Assembly: GCA_011390565.1 (NCBI GenBank)
Contig: JAABSC010000006.1
Coordinates: forward strand, 1 to 64,000
Length of the DNA stretch: 64,000 bases
Direction of reading: 5' to 3'
From: Thioalkalivibrio paradoxus
GTDB lineage: Bacteria; Pseudomonadota; Gammaproteobacteria; Ectothiorhodospirales; Ectothiorhodospiraceae
Numbering within the stretch: position 1 is the stretch's first letter; each line of letters opens with the position of its first letter. Below are positions 45,253 to 53,494 of the stretch, in pieces. Below the pieces are notes generated by a model, which did no database searches, had not been told where the DNA came from, and was given only the letters and a program-made list of their open reading frames with translations. The position numbers and the translations under genes were made by a program.

Positions 45253-47331
45253 TCAACTTTGCTTGACCGCGCGCTCGCCCTCGTCACCATCGAGGTCGAG
45301 GCGTCTCAGGAACTGTGCGTTGATGGCAACGATGACGGTGCTGGCCGACATCAGAACCGCACCCACGGCGGGTGAAAGCAGTATGCCCCAGCCGTAGGCG
45401 ACACCAGCAGCGAGCGGTAGCGCAACGATGTTGTAGCCAGCCGCCCACCAGAGATTCTGCAGCATCTTGCGCCGGGTGCCCTCAGAGAGTGTCACGATGC
45501 GCGCGACGTCGCGCGGGTCGGAGCGCACCAATACGATGTGCCCCGCCTCCACGGCTACATCGGTTCCCGCTCCGATGGCGATGCCGACGTCCGCCGTTGC
45601 CAGTGCTGGGGCGTCGTTGACGCCGTCACCCACCATCGCCACGATCTTGCCCTGTTCCTGCAGTTCCTTGATCTTCGACGCCTTGTCTTCGGGCAGGACT
45701 TCGGCGAAGACCGTATCGATGCCCAGTTCCCTGGCAACGGCGTCGGCCACTGCCTGCGCGTCGCCCGTCAGCATGGCCACCTCGATGCCTCGATCGTGCA
45801 GGGAGCGCACAGCCGCGTAGCTCTCCTCGCGGATCCCGTCCGCGACGGCGAACATGGCCACGGCCTGACCTTCCCGAATGAGGTAGATCACGGCCTGGCC
45901 CCGACCGGCTGCCTCGTCGGCCGCTCCTTCGATTTCTTCCCCGACGTCGACATTCTCGGCATCCAGCAGCGCCGGCCCTCCCAGTTGATATTTCACGCCG
46001 TCGACCGTACCGGCCACGCCCTGTCCGGTGATCGCGTTGAAATCCTCGGCATCCGGAAACTCGATGTCGCGGTCTCGTGCCGTCTGCACGATGCCTCTTG
46101 CGATCGGATGCTCGGACTCCGCCTCGATCGCGGCGGCGATTCGCAACGCGTCGTCCTCGGAAACGTCTCCGGCCGAGGCGATGTCGACGACACGGAACTC
46201 GCCCAGCGTGAGCGTTCCGGTCTTGTCGAAGATCACTGTGTTCAGGTTGCGCGCCTCTTCCAGGCCTCTCCGGTCCCGCACGAGCAGCCCACCCTGGGCG
46301 CCCTTCGTAGTCGAGATCGCGATGACCAGCGGCACCGCGAGCCCGAGGGCGTGTGGGCAGGCGATTACGAGGACGGTCACCACGCGCACGACCGTAAAGT
46401 CGATGTCCGCACCCAGAAGCTGCCAGACGACGAATGTCAGAAGTGCGGCCGCGATGGCAATGCCCGTAAGCAGCTGTGCGGCGCGGTCGGCGAGGTCCTG
46501 GGAGCGCGACTTCGAGTCCTGCGCCTCCGATACGAGACGCATGATGCCCGACAGCTTCGTGTCTTCCCCAACCTCCTTCACCTCGACACGCAGCGAGCCC
46601 TCCCCGTTGAGGGTGCCGGCAATGACTTCGTCGCCTTCATCCTTGGAAACCGGCTCCGACTCGCCGGTAATCATCGCTTCGTTGAGATCGCTCTTGCCTT
46701 CCTTGATGACGCCGTCCACGGGCACGCTTTCACCAGGGCGGACCAACACGAGATCCCCCGCGGAAAGCTCGTCGACCGGCACCTCCTCGGTTTCACCGTT
46801 TGTGAGACGGGTCGCCTTGTCCGGCAGCAGTTTTGCGAGCTCCTTCAGGGCGCCTTGAGCCTGCGAGATCGAGCGCATCTCGATCCAGTGGCCGAGCAGC
46901 ATGATGGTGACCAGGGTGGCCAGTTCCCACCATAGCGCCGTGGCGTCGAAGCCGAGTTCCACCGCGACGCTGAAGAGAAAGGCGACCGTGATGGCGAGCG
47001 AGATGAGCGTCATCATTCCCGGCGCCCGATCGGTCAGCTCGCGCCAGGCTGCCTTGAGGAAGACGAGTCCGCCATAGAAGAAGACGACAGTGGCGAAGAC
47101 GCCCGGGATGAAATGCGAACCGGGAAATGCCGGAGCCGCGTAGCCCAATAGACCCTGGATGTGTTCGGACCAGAAGACTACCGGTAGCGTGAGTGCAAGC
47201 GAGAGCCAGAATTTGTTCCGGAACATTCCGACGCTGTGGCCGGCATGCTTGTCATGCCCCTCGTGGTGTCCGTCGGATCCATGCTCGTCGTCCTCGTTAT
47301 GCGAGGTACCGTCTCTGTGGGATTGGTTCAT
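45253..47331 (-). CDS. copB: CopB-type copper-translocating P1B-ATPase with His-rich N-terminus
   Basis: 692 aa. In place of a CxxC domain the N-terminus is histidine-rich (HNEDDEHGSDGHHEGHDKHAGH). The membrane metal site is CPH (VLVIACPHALGLAVP), the mark of the P1B-3 (CopB) group, thought to handle Cu(II) or Ag(I). DKTGTLTLGEF is the phosphorylation site and GDGVNDAPAL the hinge. Its start overlaps the stop of a 51-aa gene by 4 bp. With CopA at 22179 the cell has two distinct copper exporters. Confidence 0.95.
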   Translation of the reverse strand: MNQSHRDGTSHNEDDEHGSDGHHEGHDKHAGHSVGMFRNKFWLSLALTLPVVFWSEHIQGLLGYAAPAFPGSHFIPGVFATVVFFYGGLVFLKAAWRELTDRAPGMMTLISLAITVAFLFSVAVELGFDATALWWELATLVTIMLLGHWIEMRSISQAQGALKELAKLLPDKATRLTNGETEEVPVDELSAGDLVLVRPGESVPVDGVIKEGKSDLNEAMITGESEPVSKDEGDEVIAGTLNGEGSLRVEVKEVGEDTKLSGIMRLVSEAQDSKSRSQDLADRAAQLLTGIAIAAALLTFVVWQLLGADIDFTVVRVVTVLVIACPHALGLAVPLVIAISTTKGAQGGLLVRDRRGLEEARNLNTVIFDKTGTLTLGEFRVVDIASAGDVSEDDALRIAAAIEAESEHPIARGIVQTARDRDIEFPDAEDFNAITGQGVAGTVDGVKYQLGGPALLDAENVDVGEEIEGAADEAAGRGQAVIYLIREGQAVAMFAVADGIREESYAAVRSLHDRGIEVAMLTGDAQAVADAVARELGIDTVFAEVLPEDKASKIKELQEQGKIVAMVGDGVNDAPALATADVGIAIGAGTDVAVEAGHIVLVRSDPRDVARIVTLSEGTRRKMLQNLWWAAGYNIVALPLAAGVAYGWGILLSPAVGAVLMSASTVIVAINAQFLRRLDLDGDEGERAVKQS

Positions 47332-47483
47332 GACGTTTGCTCGTGGCTGCCGATCGACTCGCTTTCACGGGAGGCGAAAGATCCATGCCAGCCGTCCTGC
47401 GCCCCAGCTCCCATGCGACGCAGGTACGCGCTCCACGTCGAGTGCTCAAGAGCATGCAAGTTGAGCTCAAAAGGAATCTGCAT
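47328..47483 (-). CDS. Small protein translationally coupled to copB
   Basis: 51 aa: MQIPFELNLHALEHSTWSAYLRRMGAG and a polar tail with several Ser and Glu. The stop codon overlaps the copB start (ATGA), and GGAG lies about 10 nt before this ATG, which makes real translation likely. It carries few metal-ligand residues (three His). No family recognised. A longer in-frame start at 47546 is possible. Confidence 0.5.
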   Translation of the reverse strand: MQIPFELNLHALEHSTWSAYLRRMGAGAQDGWHGSFASRESESIGSHEQTS

Positions 47484-47566
47484 GGTGGCTATTCTCCATC
47501 CTGGGACGCCACGCTCGTGCGCGGAAGATCGAAGACAGGCCGACAACGGGTGCGCCGCCGCGCCGA

Positions 47567-47776
47567 TCAGTCGGGAGCGCGGCTCTTACCGGTCGCGATC
47601 TCTTTCTCGGCGCGTTTTTGCCATTTCTCGAAGCATTCCAGGCCGCAGAAGTGAAGCGCGTACTCCTGCGTCTCGGGCTGTTCGAGTTGGGAGGCGGGAA
47701 TTTCCTTCTGGCATTCCCTGCAGTGGACGCGCGGGTGCGCAGACCCATTCTCGGGTCTGCTGGCGTTGTCAGCCAC
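47567..47776 (-). CDS. DUF3330-like small zinc-ribbon protein
   Basis: 69 aa, GTG start. VHCRECQKEIPAS (C-x2-C) and YALHFCGLECFEKWQ (C-x3-C) together form a likely zinc-binding site, as in the DUF3330 proteins carried by mercury-resistance transposons and copper loci. Upstream of the small gene and copB on the same strand, so probably one metal-response operon. Function unknown; perhaps metal buffering. Confidence 0.75.
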   Translation of the reverse strand: MADNASRPENGSAHPRVHCRECQKEIPASQLEQPETQEYALHFCGLECFEKWQKRAEKEIATGKSRAPD

Positions 47777-47802
47777 GATGTCTGCTCTGTGGTTTACTCA
47801 CA

Positions 47803-47826
47803 ACATGAGCGTAGACCACATGAGCG
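47803..47826. promoter_or_regulatory. Direct repeat ACATGAGCG upstream of the copB operon
   Basis: ACATGAGCG occurs at 47803-47811 and again at 47818-47826, exactly 15 bp apart, about 30-50 bp before the first gene of the copB group. The location suits an operator, but no regulator gene is adjacent and the call is tentative. Confidence 0.3.
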
Positions 47827-47879
47827 AGATCGTCGCGCGAGCGCGGTGAGCAGAGGCGCGCCTTCGGTTCCCGGAGCGC

Positions 47880-47955
47880 GGTTGTAGCCAGGGGGACCCC
47901 CTGTGCGGGTGTCGCCGCGCAAATCCGCCTGCGCTGGTGAGCGGGCGCTACAACC
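47880..47955. repeat. Nested inverted repeats (REP-like)
   Basis: GGTTGTAGC (47880-47888) is inverted as GCTACAACC (47947-47955), and directly inside lies CAGGGGGACCCCCTG (47889-47903), itself a near-perfect dyad. The whole 76 bp can fold as a branched hairpin. Followed by an AT-rich TATTCTAAAAAAATT stretch. Noncoding structural repeat; role unknown. Confidence 0.5.
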
Positions 47956-48054
47956 CTGTATTCTAAAAAAATTGTCGAGCGGACTTTCGCACGCTGTCGG
48001 CTCGAAGCCAAAGCCTGCTCCTTCCCTGGTCACCTGGATCCCGGAGGTAGTCGA

Positions 48055-48228
48055 ATGCAACCAGCGCCAACCGTGTCCGTGACGGATCGCTTCCTGATTC
48101 TCGCCGCTGCACCGATCGCCGGCGCGGTGATTCGCAGACCACAATCAACGCACTTGGGTATCGCCGGGGAACCTACGGGCATGCCATCGAGAGCGACACT
48201 CCGGACGATGCGGATCGTGGCGGGCTGA
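48055..48228 (+). CDS. Possible leader peptide gene overlapping the sensor kinase start
   Basis: 57 codons, too short for routine calling: MQPAPTVSVTDRFLILAAAP and on. It has the best ribosome site of the area (GGAGG, 7 nt spacing), and its TGA overlaps the kinase ATG by one base, so the kinase could be translated by reinitiation. The kinase reading frame is also open across this stretch, so a frameshift or sequence error joining the two is an alternative. No family recognised. Confidence 0.45.
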   Translation: MQPAPTVSVTDRFLILAAAPIAGAVIRRPQSTHLGIAGEPTGMPSRATLRTMRIVAG

Positions 48229-49391
48229 TGGAATCCCGGACGACTCCTGAGTCGCCGCTCCCGGTGGAAGACCTCCAGCGGCAGGCAGTTCTGGATGCTT
48301 TGAGCGTCCAGATCGCCGTCCTCGACGCCTCTGGACGGATCGTGGAAGTCAACGAGTCATGGCGGCGTTTCGCACGAGAGAACGGCGCCGACCCAGGTCT
48401 CGAGCAGGGGATTGGTTTGAGCTATCTCGACGCCTGTCATTTTGACGGGGATGACGATCCCGAAGGATATGGGGAAAAAACGCAGGCCGGGATTCTGGCG
48501 GTCCTTGCTGGCAGGCAACCGGCGTTCTCGCTGGAATATCCCTGTCATGCACCCGACCAGCCGCGCTGGTTCATGGTCACGGTGACGTCGCTTGGGAAGG
48601 GGCTCGACGGCGCGGTCGTGGCGCATCTGGACATCAGTCCCCGCGTGCTGGCGGAACAGGAAAGCCGGAACCGCCGGGAGGAAATGGCTCGTGCCGCGAG
48701 ACTGAATTCGGTCACCGTCCTCGCTGGCTCGCTGGTCCACGAGCTCGCGCAGCCTCTCGCCGCCGCGAGCCTTTACAGTGATTCGCTGGCAACACTCGCG
48801 CGGCAACAGCCACTCGATTCGTCACGCATGTTGGCGGCGGTCGACGATCTTCGGACACAAGTGGCGCGGGCCGAGGCGATTGTCGGCGGGCTGCGGCGCT
48901 TCATGCGCCGGGGCGAGCTTCGGACCGAACCCCGCCAGCTCGACAAACCCATTCGGGACGCGCTGGAACTCGTGATGCCCCTGGCCCGCCGCAAGTCCAC
49001 CCGCCTCGAAGTTACCCTGCCGCCGATCCCGATCCCGGTCCTGATCAACCCGCTCCAGATCGAGCAGGTGATGGTGAACCTGCTATGCAATGCCATCGAG
49101 GCGATGGACCGTTTCGGCTCGACGGAGCGAATCGTGCGGGTCCTCGTGAAATCCGACACGCGGGAGGCACGTATAACGGTCTCCGACACCGGCCCAGGAC
49201 TCTCCCCTGTCTGGGCGGATCGCATTTTCGAGGTCTTCGAGACGGAAAATGAAACGGGAATGGGAATGGGTCTGGCGATTTCCCGGACGATTGTGGAGGC
49301 CCACGAGGGTCGCCTCTGGGCGGAGGTGGGAACGGCGGGTGCCGTGCTTCACTTCACATTGCCCCTGCATGACGTGGAAGATTCCCGATGA
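48228..49391 (+). CDS. PAS-domain sensor histidine kinase (FixL/TodS-like)
   Basis: 387 aa, no membrane segment, so cytoplasmic. The PAS domain (about residues 18-145) contains IAVLDASGRIVEVNESWRRF. The H-box is SLVHELAQPLAAAS with phospho-acceptor H171. The ATPase part has N-box VNLLCNAIEAMDR, G1 VSDTGPGL and G2 GMGMGLAIS. This arrangement is common in FixL, TtrS and similar kinases that pair with LuxR-type regulators. Cys109 in EYPCHAP is a possible sensing residue. Overlaps the regulator gene by 4 bp. Signal unknown. Confidence 0.93.
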   Translation: MESRTTPESPLPVEDLQRQAVLDALSVQIAVLDASGRIVEVNESWRRFARENGADPGLEQGIGLSYLDACHFDGDDDPEGYGEKTQAGILAVLAGRQPAFSLEYPCHAPDQPRWFMVTVTSLGKGLDGAVVAHLDISPRVLAEQESRNRREEMARAARLNSVTVLAGSLVHELAQPLAAASLYSDSLATLARQQPLDSSRMLAAVDDLRTQVARAEAIVGGLRRFMRRGELRTEPRQLDKPIRDALELVMPLARRKSTRLEVTLPPIPIPVLINPLQIEQVMVNLLCNAIEAMDRFGSTERIVRVLVKSDTREARITVSDTGPGLSPVWADRIFEVFETENETGMGMGLAISRTIVEAHEGRLWAEVGTAGAVLHFTLPLHDVEDSR

Positions 49392-50020
49392 GCGACACTC
49401 CGACGGTGATCCTGCTGGATGACGACCCGGCGATGCGCCGCTCGGTCACTTTGACCCTCGAGTTGGCCGGCTATCGGGTGCAGGCTTTCGCGTCGGGCGA
49501 GGAAATGCTTGCACGCCTGGATGTTGCGCAGCCGGGGTGCCTGGTGCTGGATCTGCGGATGCCGGGCATGAACGGATGGGAGGTGCAGGAGGCACTGAAC
49601 GCGCGCGGTTGCATGCTACCGGTGGTTTTCATCTCGGCCTTCGGGGACATTCCCGGCACGGTTCGGGCCCTGAAGGCCGGTGCAGTGGATTTCCTTGAGA
49701 AACCGTTCTCGGCGGAGGCCCTGATCGCCCGGATCGAGGAGGCTTTGGCGGTCGATCGGTCTCGGCATGAAGAGCGCACTTGGCGCGAGCGAATGTGCAG
49801 GCGCCGGGATGATCTGACCCCACGGGAAGTCGATGTCATGCACTTCGTCACCGAGGGATTGAGCAACAAGGAAATCGCCGCGCAGCTCAGAATAAGTCCG
49901 CGTACCGTCGAGAAATATCGAGCCCGGGTGATGGAAAAGATGCGAGCAGACAGCGTGGCCGAACTCTGCCAGATCGCGTCAAGGCTTGGCGATCCGGACG
50001 CCGGGCCGCATTCCCGGTAA
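49388..50020 (+). CDS. FixJ-family response regulator with LuxR helix-turn-helix
   Basis: 210 aa. Receiver: acidic pocket LLDDDPAMR, phospho-acceptor D55 in VLDLRMPGMNGWE, and K in FLEKPFSAEAL. Output: LTPREVDVMHFVTEGLSNKEIAAQLRISPRTVEKYRARVMEKM, a typical LuxR/FixJ helix-turn-helix (about residues 145-200). Phosphorylated by the kinase encoded just upstream. Targets may include nearby genes; a repeat at 50550 is a candidate site. Confidence 0.95.
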   Translation: MSDTPTVILLDDDPAMRRSVTLTLELAGYRVQAFASGEEMLARLDVAQPGCLVLDLRMPGMNGWEVQEALNARGCMLPVVFISAFGDIPGTVRALKAGAVDFLEKPFSAEALIARIEEALAVDRSRHEERTWRERMCRRRDDLTPREVDVMHFVTEGLSNKEIAAQLRISPRTVEKYRARVMEKMRADSVAELCQIASRLGDPDAGPHSR

Positions 50021-50090
50021 GCCTTGCGGCGCCTCGGCCGGGGTCGAGGGGGTGAACGACCCTCGGAGGCGTGCCGCCGCAGCGTTGCGG

Positions 50091-50426
50091 TTACAGGTAG
50101 TGGGAGGGTTGCTGAAGGGTACGCGCGCCTCGTGGCTTGCCTTGACGCATCAGCATTTCGGTGGCCGAACGCAATTCGTGCCGGAACCGGATCCAAACCC
50201 CGTCCGAGTAGCGGCTCGTGACCACGCCGGGCAGACGGCGTCTTCCGTCGCGAAAATAGGGTTCGGGAAAAATGATGTTCACCGACTCAAACGCAATCGG
50301 GCCGCTGTATTCCAGGAAGATGCCCATGCGGCACAACTTGCGGGTCTGCACCTCGATCATCGGTCCGTCCCCGGGATCCAGAAGCACACTCAGCCGCAAC
50401 CAAACGCATTCGTCATCATGGTCCAT
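50091..50426 (-). CDS. PilZ-like domain protein, degenerate c-di-GMP motif
   Basis: 111 aa. Strand pattern VWLRLSVLLDPGDGPMIEVQTRKLCRMGIFLEYSGPIAFESVNIIFP then LPGVVTSRYSDGVWIRFRHE follows a PilZ barrel. The RxxxR motif at the start is not evident and the D/N-x-S-x-x-G motif reads K-L-C-R-M-G, so c-di-GMP binding is uncertain. Convergent with the response regulator gene. The N-terminal acidic run DHDDE is odd. Confidence 0.6.
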   Translation of the reverse strand: MDHDDECVWLRLSVLLDPGDGPMIEVQTRKLCRMGIFLEYSGPIAFESVNIIFPEPYFRDGRRRLPGVVTSRYSDGVWIRFRHELRSATEMLMRQGKPRGARTLQQPSHYL

Positions 50427-50549
50427 GGCGGTTCTTCCTCCGTATCCTCGGTCTTCTGATACCCGAAGCGATGCGAACTCGCCGTCGCAATTGCGACTCT
50501 CGGGCTCAAAAGAATAGAGCCAGCGATCCCCCGAAGTAAGGGAGACAAC

Positions 50550-50569
50550 TACCTAGGTCGAATTACCTA
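50550..50569 (+). promoter_or_regulatory. TACCTA direct repeat, candidate response-regulator site
   Basis: TACCTA at 50550-50555 and again at 50564-50569 (14-bp period), the first inside a CCTAGG dyad. It lies between the divergent PilZ and MgtC genes. Motifs with TACC/GGTA dyads occur at promoters served by FixJ-type regulators; no direct evidence here. Confidence 0.3.
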
Positions 50570-50714
50570 CCCAGCAGTTCGCCCCGAACGATCTAGAGCG
50601 GAAGCCCCCCGATCGGCGAACGGCCCGACCGGCTTGAAAGGCCGTGCGTGGAGGTTGCGGATCGGCTACGGTACTTGGGAGGACGCCGAATAAGGAGAAA
50701 ACAGGATCGACGTC

Positions 50715-51983
50715 GTGGTCGAACAAGCTCTCGGCCTTGGGATTGCGCTTGCACTCGGCCTGCTGGTCGGCCTCGAGCGTGGCTGGAAGCGTCGGGAACA
50801 GCCCGAGGGTACGCGCGTCGCGGGGATCCGTACGTTCGCGCTGATCGGTCTGTTGGGTGGCACGTGGGGCCTGTTGGCCGAGGAACTCGGGGGCGCGGTC
50901 CTGGCCGCCGCGTTCGCGGTACTGGCCGTCGTGCTCACTGCGGCCCATGCGATCAGCCAACGCGAGGACTCCGACGTTGGCATCACTGGGCTGATCGCCA
51001 GCCTTTTGACCTTTGCCTTTGGCGCAATGGCGACGCTTGGGCATGGCGAACTCGCGGCTGCGGGCGCTGTGGTCACCACCATCCTGCTCGGTGTCAAGCC
51101 CACGCTGCACCGCTGGGTCCGGACGCTGGAAGAAAAGGAACTCCTCGCCGTCCTGAAGCTGCTGCTGATCTCGGTGGTCATGCTCCCACTGCTCCCGAAC
51201 CAGGGGTATGGCCCCTGGGAGGCGCTGAACCCCTACAAGATCTGGTGGATGGTGGTGCTGATCGCCGGGATCTCCTTCGTAGGTTATTTCGCGACAAAGC
51301 TGATTGGCGCGCGCAAGGGCATCATGGCGACCGGCCTCTTCGGCGGGCTCGCGTCCTCAACAGCGGTGACCGTGAACTTCGCGCGCCTCGCGCGCGCCGG
51401 AAAAGGCTCGGGAGACGTCCTTGCGGCGGGTATTCTCGTGGCCGGCGCGACCATGTTTCCGAGGGTCCTGGTCGTCACCAGCGTGTTCAACTGGGCCCTC
51501 GCGACCGCCCTGCTCTGGCCGCTCGTCGCGATGACGATCGTCAACTATGTCGGGGCGGCCGTGTTCTGGTTCCGGAGCGGACGGAGCACCTCGCAGGACG
51601 GCGATGCGCGTCTGAAGAACCCATTCGAGCTCAAGCCCGCGCTGCTCTTTGCGGGACTGCTGGCCGCGATCATGCTGCTTTCACGCGCCCTGTCGGAATT
51701 TTTCGGCGAAGCCGGTATTTACCTGCTCGCAGCCGCCTCGGGCATCGCCGACGTCGATGCCATCACGCTGTCGCTTGCCAATATGTCGGGGGATGACCTT
51801 GCGGTCCCGGTAGCCGCGCTTGCCGTCCTTTTGGCCGCCTTCGTCAATTCGATGGTCAAGGCAGGCTTGTCGCTGGGCATCGGTGGGTTTGCGGTCGGGA
51901 GCCGCGTCGTCGGCGTCACGGCTTTGGTCGTGGGCGTCGGGTTTTTGACCTGGTGGCTCACTGCGGCCGGCGGGCAGGCCTGA
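50715..51983 (+). CDS. MgtC/SapB-family membrane protein with DUF4010 domain
   Basis: 422 aa, GTG start with AGGA upstream. The N-terminal MgtC/SapB part: ALALGLLVGLERGWKRRE, GIRTFALIGLLGG, then a long polytopic DUF4010 half with GLFGGLASSTAVTVNFARLA and ASGIADVDAITLSLANM. Twelve or more membrane helices. MgtC-type proteins affect magnesium and phosphate balance or ATP synthase activity; the DUF4010 fusion is common in environmental bacteria, its transport substrate unproven. Confidence 0.9.
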   Translation: MVEQALGLGIALALGLLVGLERGWKRREQPEGTRVAGIRTFALIGLLGGTWGLLAEELGGAVLAAAFAVLAVVLTAAHAISQREDSDVGITGLIASLLTFAFGAMATLGHGELAAAGAVVTTILLGVKPTLHRWVRTLEEKELLAVLKLLLISVVMLPLLPNQGYGPWEALNPYKIWWMVVLIAGISFVGYFATKLIGARKGIMATGLFGGLASSTAVTVNFARLARAGKGSGDVLAAGILVAGATMFPRVLVVTSVFNWALATALLWPLVAMTIVNYVGAAVFWFRSGRSTSQDGDARLKNPFELKPALLFAGLLAAIMLLSRALSEFFGEAGIYLLAAASGIADVDAITLSLANMSGDDLAVPVAALAVLLAAFVNSMVKAGLSLGIGGFAVGSRVVGVTALVVGVGFLTWWLTAAGGQA

Positions 51984-52057
51984 ATCCGCCCCATGACCGG
52001 TCTCCCGGGAAGAATCTCCCTGCGGCCCGAGACAGCCCGCCTTCCGCCATCGCCGGG

Positions 52058-53035
52058 TCAACGCCCGGATTCAAGAATCCTTTCCAGCGCATTCGATTCC
52101 TCAGGCAGGTAGCGCGACCGGGCGATGCGCTCGGCCAACACCCGCCAGTTCCGGGAGGCGTCGAACAATTCCAGGAACAGCGGTTCCGCCTCCTTGTGGA
52201 AGCCGGCCACCGCCATCGCCAAGGCCTGCCAGAAGACCAGTTCCTCCTGGGACGGAGCCATGGAAACCGCCATGGAGAACTCCCGCAACGCCGCATCGAC
52301 ATCACCCTTGCGAAGGCAATGATCGCCCCGGCTGTTGTGATGAAAGGCCTTTTTCAGGGTAATCAGACGCTTCAGTTCATGCAGCGGCTGATCGTGGTCC
52401 TCCACCCGCAGATTGAAGGGCAGGTCCACGGCCGGATCCCCGGAAAGCTCGGCGTTGACGACGATCACCGCGGCAGACCGCCGACCGCGCAGGTCGCCGC
52501 CGGCCGACCGAGCGGCTTCCAGAGATACGACCAACCGGTCCACGAGTTCCCCTTCCGCGGCCAGGAACGCGGCACCCATCCCGTCCCAGACATCGGGCTT
52601 GAGCAGCATGTTACCGAGGCAGGCATACCCATCTCCCGCGTGATGTCCCGCCTCCGGGATACAGCGTTCACCGGTATAGACGGCGACCCGGCCTGAGGCA
52701 TCGACCATTGCCGATTGCCGGTATTCCGCATGATCATCCCGCTCCCGCAGCTTCGCCAGCGCTTCCTGCGCCGTGGCACCCTCGCGAAGCAGGCGAAGAC
52801 CTTCCGTCCCGTGGCTGGGTTTGGCAAACGACTGGACGGTTACTGCCCCCACACCCGCCTCTGCATGGGGGCTCACACTGCCGACCGAGAAATAGTGAGA
52901 TTGCACGGCCACCCCCAGCTGTCCGCTCTGCGGGTCACGTGCGACGATCGAATAGGTTGCGACGGGCACACCGCGAGGCGGCGAGCCTGCTTCGCGCACG
53001 GCCCTTCCGTCGTCGTTCCAATGGGTTTTCAACAT
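52058..53035 (-). CDS. DUF1028 protein (Ntn-hydrolase-like) with C-terminal helical repeats
   Basis: 325 aa from ATG at 53035; GTG at 52969 is an alternative that starts right at the domain. ATYSIVARDPQSGQLGVAVQSHYFSVGSV and AEAGVGAVTVQSFA are the DUF1028 opening, then SGRVAVYTGERCIPEAGHHAGDGYACLGNML. The last 80 residues (GDHCLRKGDVDAALREFSMAVSMAPSQEEL and on) look like TPR helices, as in some long members. Activity unknown; structural relation is to N-terminal nucleophile hydrolases. Confidence 0.88.
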   Translation of the reverse strand: MLKTHWNDDGRAVREAGSPPRGVPVATYSIVARDPQSGQLGVAVQSHYFSVGSVSPHAEAGVGAVTVQSFAKPSHGTEGLRLLREGATAQEALAKLRERDDHAEYRQSAMVDASGRVAVYTGERCIPEAGHHAGDGYACLGNMLLKPDVWDGMGAAFLAAEGELVDRLVVSLEAARSAGGDLRGRRSAAVIVVNAELSGDPAVDLPFNLRVEDHDQPLHELKRLITLKKAFHHNSRGDHCLRKGDVDAALREFSMAVSMAPSQEELVFWQALAMAVAGFHKEAEPLFLELFDASRNWRVLAERIARSRYLPEESNALERILESGR

Positions 53036-53494
53036 GCCTTGATGCCTGCTCCGGCCTCGGGAACCGAAATTCCGTACACGGCGACGGGCAACCGCTTGCA
53101 ACTTCCGCCCGCATCCTGTCGCGGTAGCTCGCGACCTCATCCATCCGTCACCGCAGCTTTCGCCGATAAGACGCAGCGATGCGTGCAGTGACGGGTTACT
53201 GGTACCTCAGGCGTTTGAGCCCCCGACCACACAGCACGGCGAATGGACTTCAAGGATACCACCGTCAGCGCGGGCCACCAGGCAGCGTTCCCACGCTTGA
53301 CCGTTACGGCACCGAACGATCCTGGCGGGACGGTCTTCGATTCCATTCGTTGAAAACGAATATATGATGGGCCGAATCGTCGGTGCGCACCGCTCGTTGG
53401 CGGAAAACCGGTTTGAAGCGCATTCCCTAACTCATTCCGTTTGTGCGCATTATCGCATATGACGTTGCTTTTAAAGTGAAAGGACTCTCTTCCG
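53036..53494. other. Gap between DUF1028 and phospholipase D genes (459 bp)
   Basis: No supported gene; a long minus-strand frame crosses it but runs into the phospholipase gene and has no family resemblance. ATTCGTTgaaAACGAAT (53345-53361) is a 7-bp hairpin directly followed by TATGAT, a possible -10 hexamer. The right end is AT-rich and probably holds the phospholipase promoter. Confidence 0.45.
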
